Assembly (NCBI RefSeq): GCF_002812045.1
Contig: NZ_NPEG01000013.1
Location: 32,864-96,863 of the forward strand
Reading direction: 5' to 3'
Source: Leptospira haakeii
GTDB taxonomy: Bacteria > Spirochaetota > Leptospiria > Leptospirales > Leptospiraceae
Length of the DNA: 64,000 nt
The notes under the pieces were generated by a model. The model saw only the letters and a list, made by a program, of their open reading frames with translations. It did no database searches and was not told where the DNA came from. Below, in pieces: positions 32,745 through 41,924 of this stretch (positions within the stretch are counted from its first letter, which is position 1; each line of letters opens with the position of its first letter). The position numbers and the translations under genes are program-made.

Positions 32745-33899
32745 ATGAAAGAAGTCTTCTTTACTTTTTTAAAACTTGGTCTGATCTCTTTCGGCGGGCC
32801 CACCGCGCATTTAGCATATTTCTATCAAGAATTCGTAATTAAAAAGAAATGGATCTCCGAAGAAGTTTATAAAGAATTATTGGCGGTTTGCCAATTTCTT
32901 CCCGGTCCTGCAAGTAGCCAATTGGGCATCTGTATTGGGGCACTTCGTTCCGGTTGGAAGGCGGGATGCATTGCTTGGTTAGGATTTACACTTCCTTCTA
33001 TCCTATTGATGGTCGGTTTTGGAATTTTATTAAAATCGAATATAGTTCCGGATCTGAAATGGTTTCATGGTTTAAAATTGGTCGCCGCTGCTGTTGTAGC
33101 TCACGCAATTTTGAACATGTGGAAAAATTCCAAAGACCATCCGTATAAGATCTATATAGTCATTGGCTCCGCATTGATTGCCTTAGTCTTTGCTGGCGCG
33201 TTTACTCAACTGATCGTAATTTTAGTTGGAGCAGGGATTGGCTTTTTTCTATTTAAAGAAGAAACCGATCTTCCTTATGTTTCAGTTTCCTTCTCCGTTC
33301 CGAAAAAGATCGCATTATGGTCTTTAGGTTTCTTCTTCCTTCTTCTCTTCTTATTGCCCTTACTGAAATCATTCTCTGGGTTATTGTCTTTTGCGATCTC
33401 CGATTCATTTTATAGATCAGGTGCTTTAGTTTTTGGAGGAGGGCATGTGGTCCTTCCGCTATTGGAAAACGAAGTAGTAAGACAAGGTTGGATCGGAAAA
33501 GAGGAATTTTTAGCAGGGTATGGGGTCGCTCAAGCAATGCCTGGTCCATTGTTTACATTTGCTTCTTACCTAGGTTATATGATCTCAGGTTATAGCGGGG
33601 TTATTCTTTCGACCGCTTTCGTATTTCTTCCTTCTTTTCTTTTGGTGTTTGGATTTTTTCCACTTTGGGAGAAAATAAGAAATTATCCGAAGATGAGGAC
33701 CGTGATAGATGCGATCCAATTTTCCGCATTGGGAATTTTATTATCCGCATTTTGTATTCCTGTATTCACTTCCGCCGTTTATTCCGCTTACGATCTTTTT
33801 ATATTCTGCTCATTATTCTTTTTGATGGTTTTTCTAAAAGTCCCGAACTGGTTGATCTTGATCATTGGTTTGATCGCCCCATTCTTAAACCCGTTCTGA
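32745..33899 (+). CDS. chrA: Chromate transporter family protein ChrA
   Basis: 384 residues with two homologous halves: FLKLGLISFGGPTAHLAYF with CQFLPGPASSQLG (N half) and SGALVFGGGHVVLPLLE with AQAMPGPLFTFASYLG (C half). Ten to twelve membrane helices. The family exports chromate, and some members move other anions. Monocistronic; start at ATG 32745. Confidence 0.88.
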   Translation: MKEVFFTFLKLGLISFGGPTAHLAYFYQEFVIKKKWISEEVYKELLAVCQFLPGPASSQLGICIGALRSGWKAGCIAWLGFTLPSILLMVGFGILLKSNIVPDLKWFHGLKLVAAAVVAHAILNMWKNSKDHPYKIYIVIGSALIALVFAGAFTQLIVILVGAGIGFFLFKEETDLPYVSVSFSVPKKIALWSLGFFFLLLFLLPLLKSFSGLLSFAISDSFYRSGALVFGGGHVVLPLLENEVVRQGWIGKEEFLAGYGVAQAMPGPLFTFASYLGYMISGYSGVILSTAFVFLPSFLLVFGFFPLWEKIRNYPKMRTVIDAIQFSALGILLSAFCIPVFTSAVYSAYDLFIFCSLFFLMVFLKVPNWLILIIGLIAPFLNPF

Positions 33900-33964
33900 A
33901 GGAAAATAAAAGAGTCCTTAAAATTCTTTACACAGAGTCGCTGCTCAGATAGACTAATTGTTAG

Positions 33965-34297
33965 ATGCAATTATTAGAACAACCAACTCAAGAGATCGAA
34001 AAAAGGGTCTATGCCGAGATTCATAGGGTAGAAGATCCGGAAATAGGTATCTCCGTGGCGGAGTTAGGTTTGATCTATAAGATCCAGGTAGAAGGTGATA
34101 AAGCCAGGATAGAAATGACTTATACTTCTATGGCTTGCCCAGCCGGCCCTCAAATGAAAAAAGATATCGAAGACAACGCCCTTAGGGTAGAAGGTATCAA
34201 CTCAGTAGATGTCGAAGTAGTTTGGACTCCTAAATGGGATCCGAGAGCAATGGCTTCGGAAGAGGCTAAAATGGACCTTGGGATTTTCGATTATTAA
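33965..34297 (+). CDS. SufT/MIP18-type iron-sulfur assembly factor (DUF59)
   Basis: 110 residues. [19 protein letters not shown] is the DUF59 signature, with the conserved Cys in [12 protein letters not shown]. SufT-like proteins help mature Fe-S clients. It lies 2 kb from the suf operon but separated by two unrelated genes. Confidence 0.85.
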   Translation: MQLLEQPTQEIEKRVYAEIHRVEDPEIGISVAELGLIYKIQVEGDKARIEMTYTSMACPAGPQMKKDIEDNALRVEGINSVDVEVVWTPKWDPRAMASEEAKMDLGIFDY

Positions 34298-34965
34298 GAA
34301 CGGTTATTAATTATCTTGCCGCCTTCCATATAAAGAGCGCTAGTTCCGAAATACTCCAGATCCTTAGGGTCGTGCGAGATCAATAGAATTGGCATACTGA
34401 TCTTATACCTTAAACTTTTTAATTCTTCTCTCATCTTCTGTCTTAGATCCGTATGAAGTGCAGCAAATGGTTCATCTAAAAGTAAAATTTTAGGATCTCT
34501 TGCAAGTGCTCTTGCGATCGCTACTCTTTGTTTTTGCCCGCCTGAAAGATGTTTAGGATAACTTTCAGAAGTCTCTTCTATCTCGAATAAATTCATCAGA
34601 TAAGAAACTGTTTCTTTATCTTTTTGTTTCGTGGCTCGAAAAAATTTGTTTAATCCGAACTCTATGTTCTTTCTAACAGTGAGATGAGGAAACAGCCCGT
34701 AACTTTGCGGAACATAGCCTAGATTTCTTTTCTGAGGCGGGATATATTTTTTGGAAGAAGAATCAAAATAGACCGTGTTTGCAAAAGATATACATCCGGA
34801 ATCCGGTTTCAAAAGACCAGCTAATGCGCGTAATGTGAGGCTTTTTCCCGCCCCGGAAGGGCCGTACAATACCTGAAATTCTCCTGAAAATTCGAACTGA
34901 ACATCCAATTCGAATTTTCGATTTCCATCGGAGAGTCTTTTTCGGATATCTACGGTTAAAGACAT
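34294..34965 (-). CDS. modC: Molybdate ABC transporter ATPase ModC (short form)
   Basis: 223 residues. [19 protein letters not shown]-loop [42 protein letters not shown] and ISHD. It ends shortly after the nucleotide-binding domain, lacking the C-terminal TOBE/Mop regulatory region of the E. coli protein (about 350 aa). The start overlaps the modA stop by one base. Confidence 0.85.
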   Translation of the reverse strand: MSLTVDIRKRLSDGNRKFELDVQFEFSGEFQVLYGPSGAGKSLTLRALAGLLKPDSGCISFANTVYFDSSSKKYIPPQKRNLGYVPQSYGLFPHLTVRKNIEFGLNKFFRATKQKDKETVSYLMNLFEIEETSESYPKHLSGGQKQRVAIARALARDPKILLLDEPFAALHTDLRQKMREELKSLRYKISMPILLISHDPKDLEYFGTSALYMEGGKIINNRS

Positions 34966-35729
34966 TAAGGAAGTATAAATTTATATTTTAGAAATGTTTC
35001 TTTCGATTCCGGAGATTTTTTTAAGAATTCCAAGAAGGATTTTGCTTCTTCTGAATTTTTGGTCCCGGTTACTAAAATTCCTGGATATAAGATCGGTCTG
35101 TGTCCACTTAATGTGAGTGCGACCTTAACTTTGGACTCTGCGATTGCCGCGTCTGTGATGTATACAAATCCAGCTTCTACTTCTTCTCTTCCAACGTAAT
35201 CTAAAACTTGTCTTACATTTTCAGCTGGAATGAATTTATCTTTCAGAGTAATATTTAAGTTATTTTTGGTAAGAACTTCTTCTGCGTATTTTCCCGCTGG
35301 AACTGAGCTTGGATTTCCGATTGCGATCTTTTTAATCTCAGGCAATTGTAGGTCTTCTAATTTTTTGATCTTGAGTTCGCTTGTTTTAGGCTGAATTAGA
35401 ACTAAAGTATTTTTAAGTAGAATAACTTTTGTAGAAGATTCTAAAACTTCTGCTTTGATCCCTTTATCTACGATATCCTGATCCGCCGAGATAAAAACAT
35501 CTACTGGAGCACCTTTTTCTATTTGTTGGAATAAACTTCCGGAAGATCCGAAATTAAATACCGGTTTGATCCCTGTTTTTTGTTTGAATGTGGTTCCAAG
35601 TTCTTTCAAAACATCGGTTAAGCTGGATGCTGCCGAAATCGTGATCTCCTTTTCCTTTTCTTGCGTATAAGAAGGAGATTGGATGAGTAGAAGTAGAACA
35701 GGGAGTAATAAATATAATCTTTTGATCAT
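34965..35729 (-). CDS. modA: Molybdate-binding periplasmic protein ModA
   Basis: 254 residues with signal peptide MIKRLYLLLPVLLLLIQSPSYTQ. The mature start ITISAASSLTDVLKELG, then FNFGSSGSLFQQIEKGAPVDVFISAD, GNPSSVPAGKYAEE and AGFVYITDA, is the ModA fold with its oxyanion-binding Ser positions. No lipobox. Confidence 0.92.
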   Translation of the reverse strand: MIKRLYLLLPVLLLLIQSPSYTQEKEKEITISAASSLTDVLKELGTTFKQKTGIKPVFNFGSSGSLFQQIEKGAPVDVFISADQDIVDKGIKAEVLESSTKVILLKNTLVLIQPKTSELKIKKLEDLQLPEIKKIAIGNPSSVPAGKYAEEVLTKNNLNITLKDKFIPAENVRQVLDYVGREEVEAGFVYITDAAIAESKVKVALTLSGHRPILYPGILVTGTKNSEEAKSFLEFLKKSPESKETFLKYKFILP

Positions 35730-35744
35730 TCGTTTAATAATTCC

Positions 35745-36425
35745 TTACCAATGAGATTTTTTAAGTAAGATCCCGGAAACTGTCAATACCAATACACAAG
35801 TAATAGATGCTACGAATACTAAAACCAAGGAGAACTCATCTTTTCCGGATTGTACTGAATCATAAATTGCAAGCGCGATAGTTTGTGTTTTTTCGGGAAT
35901 ATTTCCTGCGATCATTAATGTGGCTCCGAATTCTCCCATTCCTCTTGCGTAAGCCATCATGGAACCTGCTAAAATTCCTCTCCAGGAAAGTGGAAGTATC
36001 ACGGTTAAAAAAGTTTCCCATTTCGATTTTCCTAATGTGAGAGCGATCTCTTCGTATTCAGGATCTAAATCTTCAAAGGTAGCTTTTGCGGATCTATACA
36101 CTAAGGGAAAGGAAACGATTGTAGAAGCCAAAACTGCTCCATGCAAATTAAACAATATGGAATATTCGAATTGTTCAGCAAGAAAATGTCCGATCACTCC
36201 TTTTTTACCGAAGACTACCAATAGATAATACCCGAGCACAGTGGGAGGAAGAACCATCGGAAGAGTTAGAATTGCATCTGCAAATGCCCTTCCGAAAAAT
36301 CTAAGTTTGGACATCCAATACGCGAAAAATATCCCGAGTAAAGCGGCGAAGAATGTGGAGAAAAATGTTACCTTTAGTGTTAGGAATAAAGGATATCTGA
36401 TGGAGTCCCAATCGAAAGTATCCAT
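35745..36425 (-). CDS. modB: Molybdate ABC transporter permease ModB
   Basis: 226 residues, five helices. YWMSKLRFFGRAFADAILTLPMVLPPTVLGYYLL is typical ModB; the EAA-like coupling loop is EIALTLGKSKWETF...LPLSWRGI. It precedes modA by 15 bp, so the order is modB-modA-modC rather than modABC. Confidence 0.92.
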   Translation of the reverse strand: MDTFDWDSIRYPLFLTLKVTFFSTFFAALLGIFFAYWMSKLRFFGRAFADAILTLPMVLPPTVLGYYLLVVFGKKGVIGHFLAEQFEYSILFNLHGAVLASTIVSFPLVYRSAKATFEDLDPEYEEIALTLGKSKWETFLTVILPLSWRGILAGSMMAYARGMGEFGATLMIAGNIPEKTQTIALAIYDSVQSGKDEFSLVLVFVASITCVLVLTVSGILLKKSHW

Positions 36426-36434
36426 CAGATTAAC

Positions 36435-37007
36435 TTAAAGTTTAGAATTCCATAATGTTAGAGAAGAAGCTGTTGTGAATGCCCAAAAAGAACAGAATGC
36501 ATAAAAGTTAAAATTATAATAATAATCTTGGTCTCTAATAAAACTTACGAAGAATACATCCGGTAATACGATCCCTAAAAGTAATAGTATCCCTGAAAAT
36601 CCTTGGAATATAACGATTACTTTGCCCACCCACTCACTTCTCCAGAAACCGCCAAAGAAAAATGTTAAAAAGCAAGGAATGATGAAAAATATATTTGCTG
36701 CGGTTCTTACATTCACTTCTTCTAAACCGCTGCGATTAGGTTCTATTCCAAAAAAGCTGCCCAGTTTGGAAATCAGATCCTGCCCCGATTCTACACCTAA
36801 ATTGATGGAGTAGTTGATCCAACTTCCTAAGCTGAAGAATAATTGTAACAATGCCAAGACGAAGATTAACTTTTCCCTTCCACTTTTTTCCGAATAGAAG
36901 TCTATAAATCTTCCTAAAAGTTGGGAAAGAAATCTTTTCCATCCGTTTAAAACTACGGATGTGGCAGGCAAGGCGAGACTTAGATCTCTAAGAAGGTTTT
37001 TGATCAT
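36435..37007 (-). CDS. Membrane protein of unknown function, 190 aa
   Basis: Four predicted membrane helices (KLIFVLALLQLFFSLG, NIFFIIPCFLTFFFGG, VIVIFQGFSGILLLLGIV, FYAFCSFWAFTTASSLTL). It overlaps ridA by 4 bp and ends 9 bp before modB, so it belongs to the ridA-mod transcript. No family recognised. Confidence 0.6.
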   Translation of the reverse strand: MIKNLLRDLSLALPATSVVLNGWKRFLSQLLGRFIDFYSEKSGREKLIFVLALLQLFFSLGSWINYSINLGVESGQDLISKLGSFFGIEPNRSGLEEVNVRTAANIFFIIPCFLTFFFGGFWRSEWVGKVIVIFQGFSGILLLLGIVLPDVFFVSFIRDQDYYYNFNFYAFCSFWAFTTASSLTLWNSKL

Positions 37008-37462
37008 CCTAAAGAAACCGTCATTTCTACTTCTACCGGAGCACCTAATGGAAGAGCGGAATTTCCCACCGCGAAGCGCGCATGACGTCCTGCTTCTCCA
37101 AAAATACTTAAGAGTAGATTAGATGCATGATTTGCGACTAAATGTTGCTCTATAAAGTCAGGACTGGAAGCCACGAATACCCCGATTTTCACGATACTCT
37201 TTATTTTATCTAAATCCCCGATTACTCCTGCGATCGCTGCAAGCCCGTTCAGCGCAGCTTGTTCTGTGGCAGCTTTTACATCATCTATAGAAAGTCCGGC
37301 ACCAAGGGTTCCAGTAAGCATAAGTTTGCCGTCTTTCAAAGGTAATTGGCCGGAAGTGAATACCAGATTTCCTGTTTGTATGGCAGGTATATAAGCTGCA
37401 ATCGCCTTAGGTGTAGGTGGGAGTTCCAACCCAAGGGATTTGATTTTTTCGAGTATGCTCAT
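37004..37462 (-). CDS. ridA: RidA-family enamine/imine deaminase
   Basis: 152 residues of the long RidA subtype: TGNLVFTSGQLPLKDGKL, the substrate-loop LNGLAAIAGVIGDLDKIKSIVKIGVFVAS and ARFAVGNSALPLGAPVEVEMTV. The Arg of the usual substrate-binding RxA is present in ARFAVG. It would hydrolyse reactive enamines. Head of the operon with the mod genes. Confidence 0.85.
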   Translation of the reverse strand: MSILEKIKSLGLELPPTPKAIAAYIPAIQTGNLVFTSGQLPLKDGKLMLTGTLGAGLSIDDVKAATEQAALNGLAAIAGVIGDLDKIKSIVKIGVFVASSPDFIEQHLVANHASNLLLSIFGEAGRHARFAVGNSALPLGAPVEVEMTVSLG

Positions 37463-37599
37463 TCTATGAGGGCTTCCTTTTCCCGTTTCTCTTCTATTCC
37501 TGGATGGTTTCTCGTTTTTTCAAGCACGTATTTCGTTCCAGGCCCGGGGATTTTCCTTTACGTATGGAAGACTTTATGACAAGCTTCATGTAGGCAAGC

Positions 37600-38400
37600 A
37601 TGTCCTCAATACTCGAATTGGAACCTCATCCAGAATATCCGGAAACCTATATGGTATGCCGTCGCACGGGGGTCCATTTCTATAAATTGGCAAAGGAAAG
37701 GGATTACGAAGATTCCTACTTTCAGGAAGAATACAAGAATCAGTACAAAAAGACCTACTACGAGGACGAACCTCAGCTTAGAAATTTAGCCAAGGCACGT
37801 TTAGAAATGATGAGCGCATTCCAAGATCCGAAAGATAAAACTCTTTTCGAAATAGGATCTGCTGCTGGCTACTTCTTGTCCGAAGCGGAGAAGAAGGGAT
37901 ACAAAGTTAAAGGTCTGGAACTTTCTTCCACAGAAGCGGAATACTCCAAAAACAAATTAGGTTTGGATGTTATCTCCGGTTCGTTCTTGGATGATTCCAT
38001 TTTTCCCAAAGAAACTTTCGATGCAGTCTGTGCGTTTTTTGTAATAGAACATTTTCCGAATGCGGAACTTGTTTTAGAGAGGATTAATAAATTGTTAAAG
38101 CCGGGTGGGCTCTTATTCTTAGGTCTTCCTTCATTGAATGGACCTTCTTTTCAAACTAATCCTACAGAATGGTTTCGTACTCATCCGTCGGACCATTTTT
38201 GGGATTACTCACCCGATTCTCTTAAAAAAATGTTGAAAATGTACGGTCTCGTCACGGTATATAGGAAACCAATGTCATACCACCCTAGTAGAGATAAGGG
38301 ATGGAAAGGCAAATACCTGACACATCGGCTCTTTGTTCGTTACGCAAACCTCTCCTGCTACGCCGACACATTCCACTCAATCGCGATTAAAAAAATATGA
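37600..38400 (+). CDS. SAM-dependent methyltransferase
   Basis: 266 residues, class I. Motif I LFEIGSAAGYFLSEAEKKG, then GLELSSTEAEY, FDAVCAFFVIEHFPN and LLKPGGLLFLGLPS. The N-terminal 75 residues (including FYKLAKERDYEDSYF) resemble methyltransferases of the 4-domain sugar type. Substrate unknown. Overlaps the helicase by 4 bp (ATGA). Confidence 0.8.
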   Translation: MSSILELEPHPEYPETYMVCRRTGVHFYKLAKERDYEDSYFQEEYKNQYKKTYYEDEPQLRNLAKARLEMMSAFQDPKDKTLFEIGSAAGYFLSEAEKKGYKVKGLELSSTEAEYSKNKLGLDVISGSFLDDSIFPKETFDAVCAFFVIEHFPNAELVLERINKLLKPGGLLFLGLPSLNGPSFQTNPTEWFRTHPSDHFWDYSPDSLKKMLKMYGLVTVYRKPMSYHPSRDKGWKGKYLTHRLFVRYANLSCYADTFHSIAIKKI

Positions 38401-40067
38401 AATTCGAAGAATTAAATCTAGAGCCTAACCTGCAAAAAGCAATCCAAGAAGCAGGATTTACTGAGCTCACTCCTATACAAGAAAAAGCAATCCCTCCCGG
38501 AATGGAAGGAAGGGATGTTACCGGTTTAGCGCAAACAGGAACCGGAAAGACAGTGGCATTCTTGGTGCCTACAATTCACTCCATCTTGACAAGAGGAATA
38601 CAAGGAGTCAGTACTTTGATCCTTGCTCCCACTAGAGAGTTGGTGATCCAAATTTCGGAAGAAGCCGAAAAGTTACTGAAACATACGGACTATAGAGTTG
38701 TGCCGATCATAGGCGGAACTGATTATAAAGTCCAGAACAGAGATCTGAACGGACTCAATGGTCTTATCGTTGCAACTCCAGGAAGATTGATCGACCTAGC
38801 AAGAAGTGGAAGCGCCGATCTGGAAAAGGTCGAGTTTTTCATTCTGGATGAAGCGGATCGTATGCTGGACATGGGTTTCATCTACGATATACGTTGGCTT
38901 CTTCATAAATGTAAGAATAGAAAGCAGACCTTACTTTTTTCTGCAACTCTATCCGTCGAAGTTATGCGTCTCGCGTATCGTTTTATGAACGAGCCAGTCG
39001 AGATCCAAATCAATCCTGATAAACTGATCACGGAAAGAATAGATCAGAAACTGGTTCATTTGGGAAGAGAGGAGAAGTTACCTTATATGGTGAACTCCAT
39101 TCTCGCAGAAGAACTGGAAGGACAAGGAATCATATTCACAAATTTTAAAGCGAATATTCCTAAAATTGTCCATTCTCTTAGAAAGTTCGGAATTCCTATC
39201 ACTGGGATTTCTTCGGACTTAGACCAGAAAAAAAGACTTAGACTGATGAGGGATTTTAAATCCGGAAAGTTCAAGTTTATGGTAGCAACCGATGTTGCAA
39301 GCCGTGGTATCGACGTTGAAAATATCGAAGTAGTTTTCAATTTTGATCTTCCCCAGGATACTGAGAATTATGTGCATAGGATCGGAAGAACTGCAAGAGC
39401 AGGAAGAGTTGGTAAATCCATCAGCTTCTGCTCTGAATCAGATTATGTTGAATTGGAGAAGATAGAAAAATATCTGAAACAAAAGATAGATGTTCTGCCT
39501 GTTCACGAAGAAGCGCTCACATTCCCTGGCGGTGAGTTCCAAGTTTTCCTAGGTGGAGACGCATTTGATAATGCTCCTGTCGAAAGAAGCGGAAACAGAA
39601 ATCAAGGCAGAGGCGACAGAGGTCCTAAAAAACAAAGAGGAGATTTCCAACGTAACAGCAACGGAAATCAAAGAGGCGAGAAAAACTGGAATAGAGAATC
39701 TGGAGATCGTAAGAAAGATTTCAACAGAGATTCCGGACCCAGAAAGCAGAACGGCGGACATAAAAAAAGACCGGAAGCTGCGATCCAAGAAGCCCAAGAA
39801 TTTTTACAAAAAGCGGACAGCGTATTCGGTTCCAATGGTGCTCGTAAAGATAGAAACCAGAAAAATCAGAACCAGAAGAAAGGAAAACAACGTTCCGATT
39901 TTCAAAAACAACATTCTCCGAATCACCAAAATCACGAGAATAAAAAACAAAAGTCGAATTACGATAAGAGCAAACGTAACTTATTCGATATAAACGATTC
40001 TAAAAGATCTGCAGATAAGAAGAAGGGATCAATTTGGACAAGGATCAAATCCTTCTTTGGGGGTTAG
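38397..40067 (+). CDS. DEAD-box RNA helicase with basic Q/N-rich tail
   Basis: 556 residues. RecA1: Q-motif FTELTPIQEKAIP, AQTGTGKT, APTRELV, TPGRLIDL, DEADRMLDMGF, SAT. RecA2: IIFTNFK, VATDVASRGIDVENIEVV, HRIGRTARAG. Residues about 400-556 are low-complexity Arg/Lys/Gln/Asn/Gly, suited to RNA binding. RhlE/RhlB-like. The last 34 bp overlap the amidase start. Confidence 0.92.
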   Translation: MKFEELNLEPNLQKAIQEAGFTELTPIQEKAIPPGMEGRDVTGLAQTGTGKTVAFLVPTIHSILTRGIQGVSTLILAPTRELVIQISEEAEKLLKHTDYRVVPIIGGTDYKVQNRDLNGLNGLIVATPGRLIDLARSGSADLEKVEFFILDEADRMLDMGFIYDIRWLLHKCKNRKQTLLFSATLSVEVMRLAYRFMNEPVEIQINPDKLITERIDQKLVHLGREEKLPYMVNSILAEELEGQGIIFTNFKANIPKIVHSLRKFGIPITGISSDLDQKKRLRLMRDFKSGKFKFMVATDVASRGIDVENIEVVFNFDLPQDTENYVHRIGRTARAGRVGKSISFCSESDYVELEKIEKYLKQKIDVLPVHEEALTFPGGEFQVFLGGDAFDNAPVERSGNRNQGRGDRGPKKQRGDFQRNSNGNQRGEKNWNRESGDRKKDFNRDSGPRKQNGGHKKRPEAAIQEAQEFLQKADSVFGSNGARKDRNQKNQNQKKGKQRSDFQKQHSPNHQNHENKKQKSNYDKSKRNLFDINDSKRSADKKKGSIWTRIKSFFGG

Positions 40068-41125
40068 GATTCTTTCTACTTTTTAACGCACCTGTTTTTG
40101 CCGAGTCCAGGATACAAACCATCGGCAAGAACGGATACGTTTCCTTCGAAGAGATCCATAAAAAGATCCCGGGACTACAATCCAAATTCGAGTCTGCTAC
40201 ATTAGTAGGCTCTATCTCTCATACCTCCGGTGAGATCCGTTTCAGGATCGGTGCTTCTTTTTATGCAATCAATGGTAGTTTAGAAAAAACGAATTTACCG
40301 GTTGTTTATAAAGATAAGGACTTCTTACTTCCTCCCGATTTGGTAGAAGCGATCTTTGTACGTTTATTACCCGGAGATGTAAGTTACGAATTTAAAGAAG
40401 ACGAACTTGTATTCGATCTACTGCCTAAAGCGGAAAGATTAAAACTGTCTGCGATCATAGTGGATGCGGGACATGGAGGAAAAGATCCCGGGACTTCTTC
40501 GGATAAAGGGATGCAAGAGAAACTAGTCTCTCTACAGGTAGCCCGCTTCCTAAAAAAATTCCTAAATAAGGTTTATCCCGAAGTTAGGGTAATCCTGACC
40601 AGATCCAATGATTCCTTTATAGAATTGGAGAGAAGGTCAGAGATCGCGAATAAAGAGATGCAAAAGGGCGGATCAGTTTTATTCGTAAGTTTACATTGTA
40701 ATGCTTCTATTTCTTCAGATGTGAATGGATTCGAAGTGTATTATTTATCTCAGACTCCCAGCACAGAAACAGCAAGAGAAGTCTCATTATTCGAAAATGG
40801 GATTTCAGGCAAAAAAGGTGGGACTTCCTACGGGAAGATCCAGGCCGGAATGATGTCCTCTATGATCCAAAGAAGAAGCCGTCTTCTCGCCAGAAGTGTC
40901 GAATCCGAGATGAAAAAAAACCTTGGTCCAAAGATATTGTCTAGAGGAGTGAAGAAAGCGGACTTTTCCGTGCTAAGGGGAAGTTTGATGCCTGCCATTC
41001 TGGTCGAAATGGGTTACCTCACCCATAATAAAGAATCAGAGGTATTGGCTGATAAAACTCATCAAGTGAAATTGGCTAAAAGTATATTAGAAGGTGTGAG
41101 AGCGTATGAACTTGCAAAAGATTAA
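40034..41125 (+). CDS. N-acetylmuramoyl-L-alanine amidase (Amidase_3)
   Basis: 363 residues, TTG start with AAGGGA five bases upstream. Signal peptide ILLWGLGFFLLFNAPVFAES. Residues 80-125 are an N-terminal copper-amine-oxidase-like or AMIN-like region; the amidase domain follows with Zn ligands in VDAGHGGKDPG, the Glu of QEKLVSL, SLHCNAS, and the catalytic Glu of LVEMGYLTHNKE. It cleaves peptide stems from glycan. Overlaps its neighbours on both sides. Confidence 0.88.
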   Translation: MDKDQILLWGLGFFLLFNAPVFAESRIQTIGKNGYVSFEEIHKKIPGLQSKFESATLVGSISHTSGEIRFRIGASFYAINGSLEKTNLPVVYKDKDFLLPPDLVEAIFVRLLPGDVSYEFKEDELVFDLLPKAERLKLSAIIVDAGHGGKDPGTSSDKGMQEKLVSLQVARFLKKFLNKVYPEVRVILTRSNDSFIELERRSEIANKEMQKGGSVLFVSLHCNASISSDVNGFEVYYLSQTPSTETAREVSLFENGISGKKGGTSYGKIQAGMMSSMIQRRSRLLARSVESEMKKNLGPKILSRGVKKADFSVLRGSLMPAILVEMGYLTHNKESEVLADKTHQVKLAKSILEGVRAYELAKD

Positions 41126-41861
41126 GGAAATTTGGAATCGCTTCCTCACTCATTTGGATACCTTCTATACTTGGGTTTTCGAATTGGCGACCAGAGCTGC
41201 CGATTCTAAAGAATCCAAAAGGATATTATTCTTAACTTATTCCTGGATCATCGTATTATTATTCCTGACCGGTTTCATTCTCGCAGGGAAAAATCCATTA
41301 AAGTTACTCGTTCCATTCACATTATACGATCTGCCTAATTTGGATCCTAGAAAAGAAATCGTAATATACGGTTCAGATGGAGAAGGTCAGGTATTCCCAG
41401 TAAAAAGAAAGGTACTCTTAACTGGTGAGGATTTCAGACATGATGTTTTGACATTAGTGGGAGAAGCTGGAGAATCCAGTTATTTCGATCCTACTGTTCC
41501 GAATGCTTCAGCACAATATAGAAATCTGAAAAAACTTCCGAACTTGCAAGATTCCGTAATCTCTATCTGGAAAAGAGGAGATGTATTGATCTTGGATTTG
41601 AGAAAGTCCACATTAGAAAACTTACTTTCAGACATGAAGTTCCGTATTGATTACACTTACGCAAGCCAAATGACGGAAGAACAAAAGTCTGCAGAGATAG
41701 AACGTAAAAAATTAGGCTTATTGTCTTCTGCATTCTTAGCGACTGAAAAAACCTTATTTGAGAATTATCCTGATCTAAATCGGATCGAATATAAGTTAGG
41801 CGGAGAAGTGGGAGATCTGCCCGGTTTAAGCTATTTGCTCTCTTCTATCCATACTAGATAA
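41106..41861 (+). CDS. Membrane-anchored protein with GerMN-like domain
   Basis: 251 residues. One helix at residues 40-60 (LFLTYSWIIVLLFLTGFILAG) with the C-terminal part outside. EIVIYGSDGEGQVFPVKRKV, then LTLVGEAG...YFDPTVPN and DVLILDLRKSTLENLL, follow the GerMN order (YG.D..G...R, LxG, vxIxxGxxxxDLS). GerMN proteins often accompany amidases. It overlaps the amidase by 20 bp. Assignment tentative. Confidence 0.45.
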   Translation: MNLQKIKEIWNRFLTHLDTFYTWVFELATRAADSKESKRILFLTYSWIIVLLFLTGFILAGKNPLKLLVPFTLYDLPNLDPRKEIVIYGSDGEGQVFPVKRKVLLTGEDFRHDVLTLVGEAGESSYFDPTVPNASAQYRNLKKLPNLQDSVISIWKRGDVLILDLRKSTLENLLSDMKFRIDYTYASQMTEEQKSAEIERKKLGLLSSAFLATEKTLFENYPDLNRIEYKLGGEVGDLPGLSYLLSSIHTR

Positions 41862-41924
41862 CCCTAAGATTCCTCAGCTATTTCCGGGGTTTTCTCTCTA
41901 AATTAACTGGACGAGAGGGTTGTT

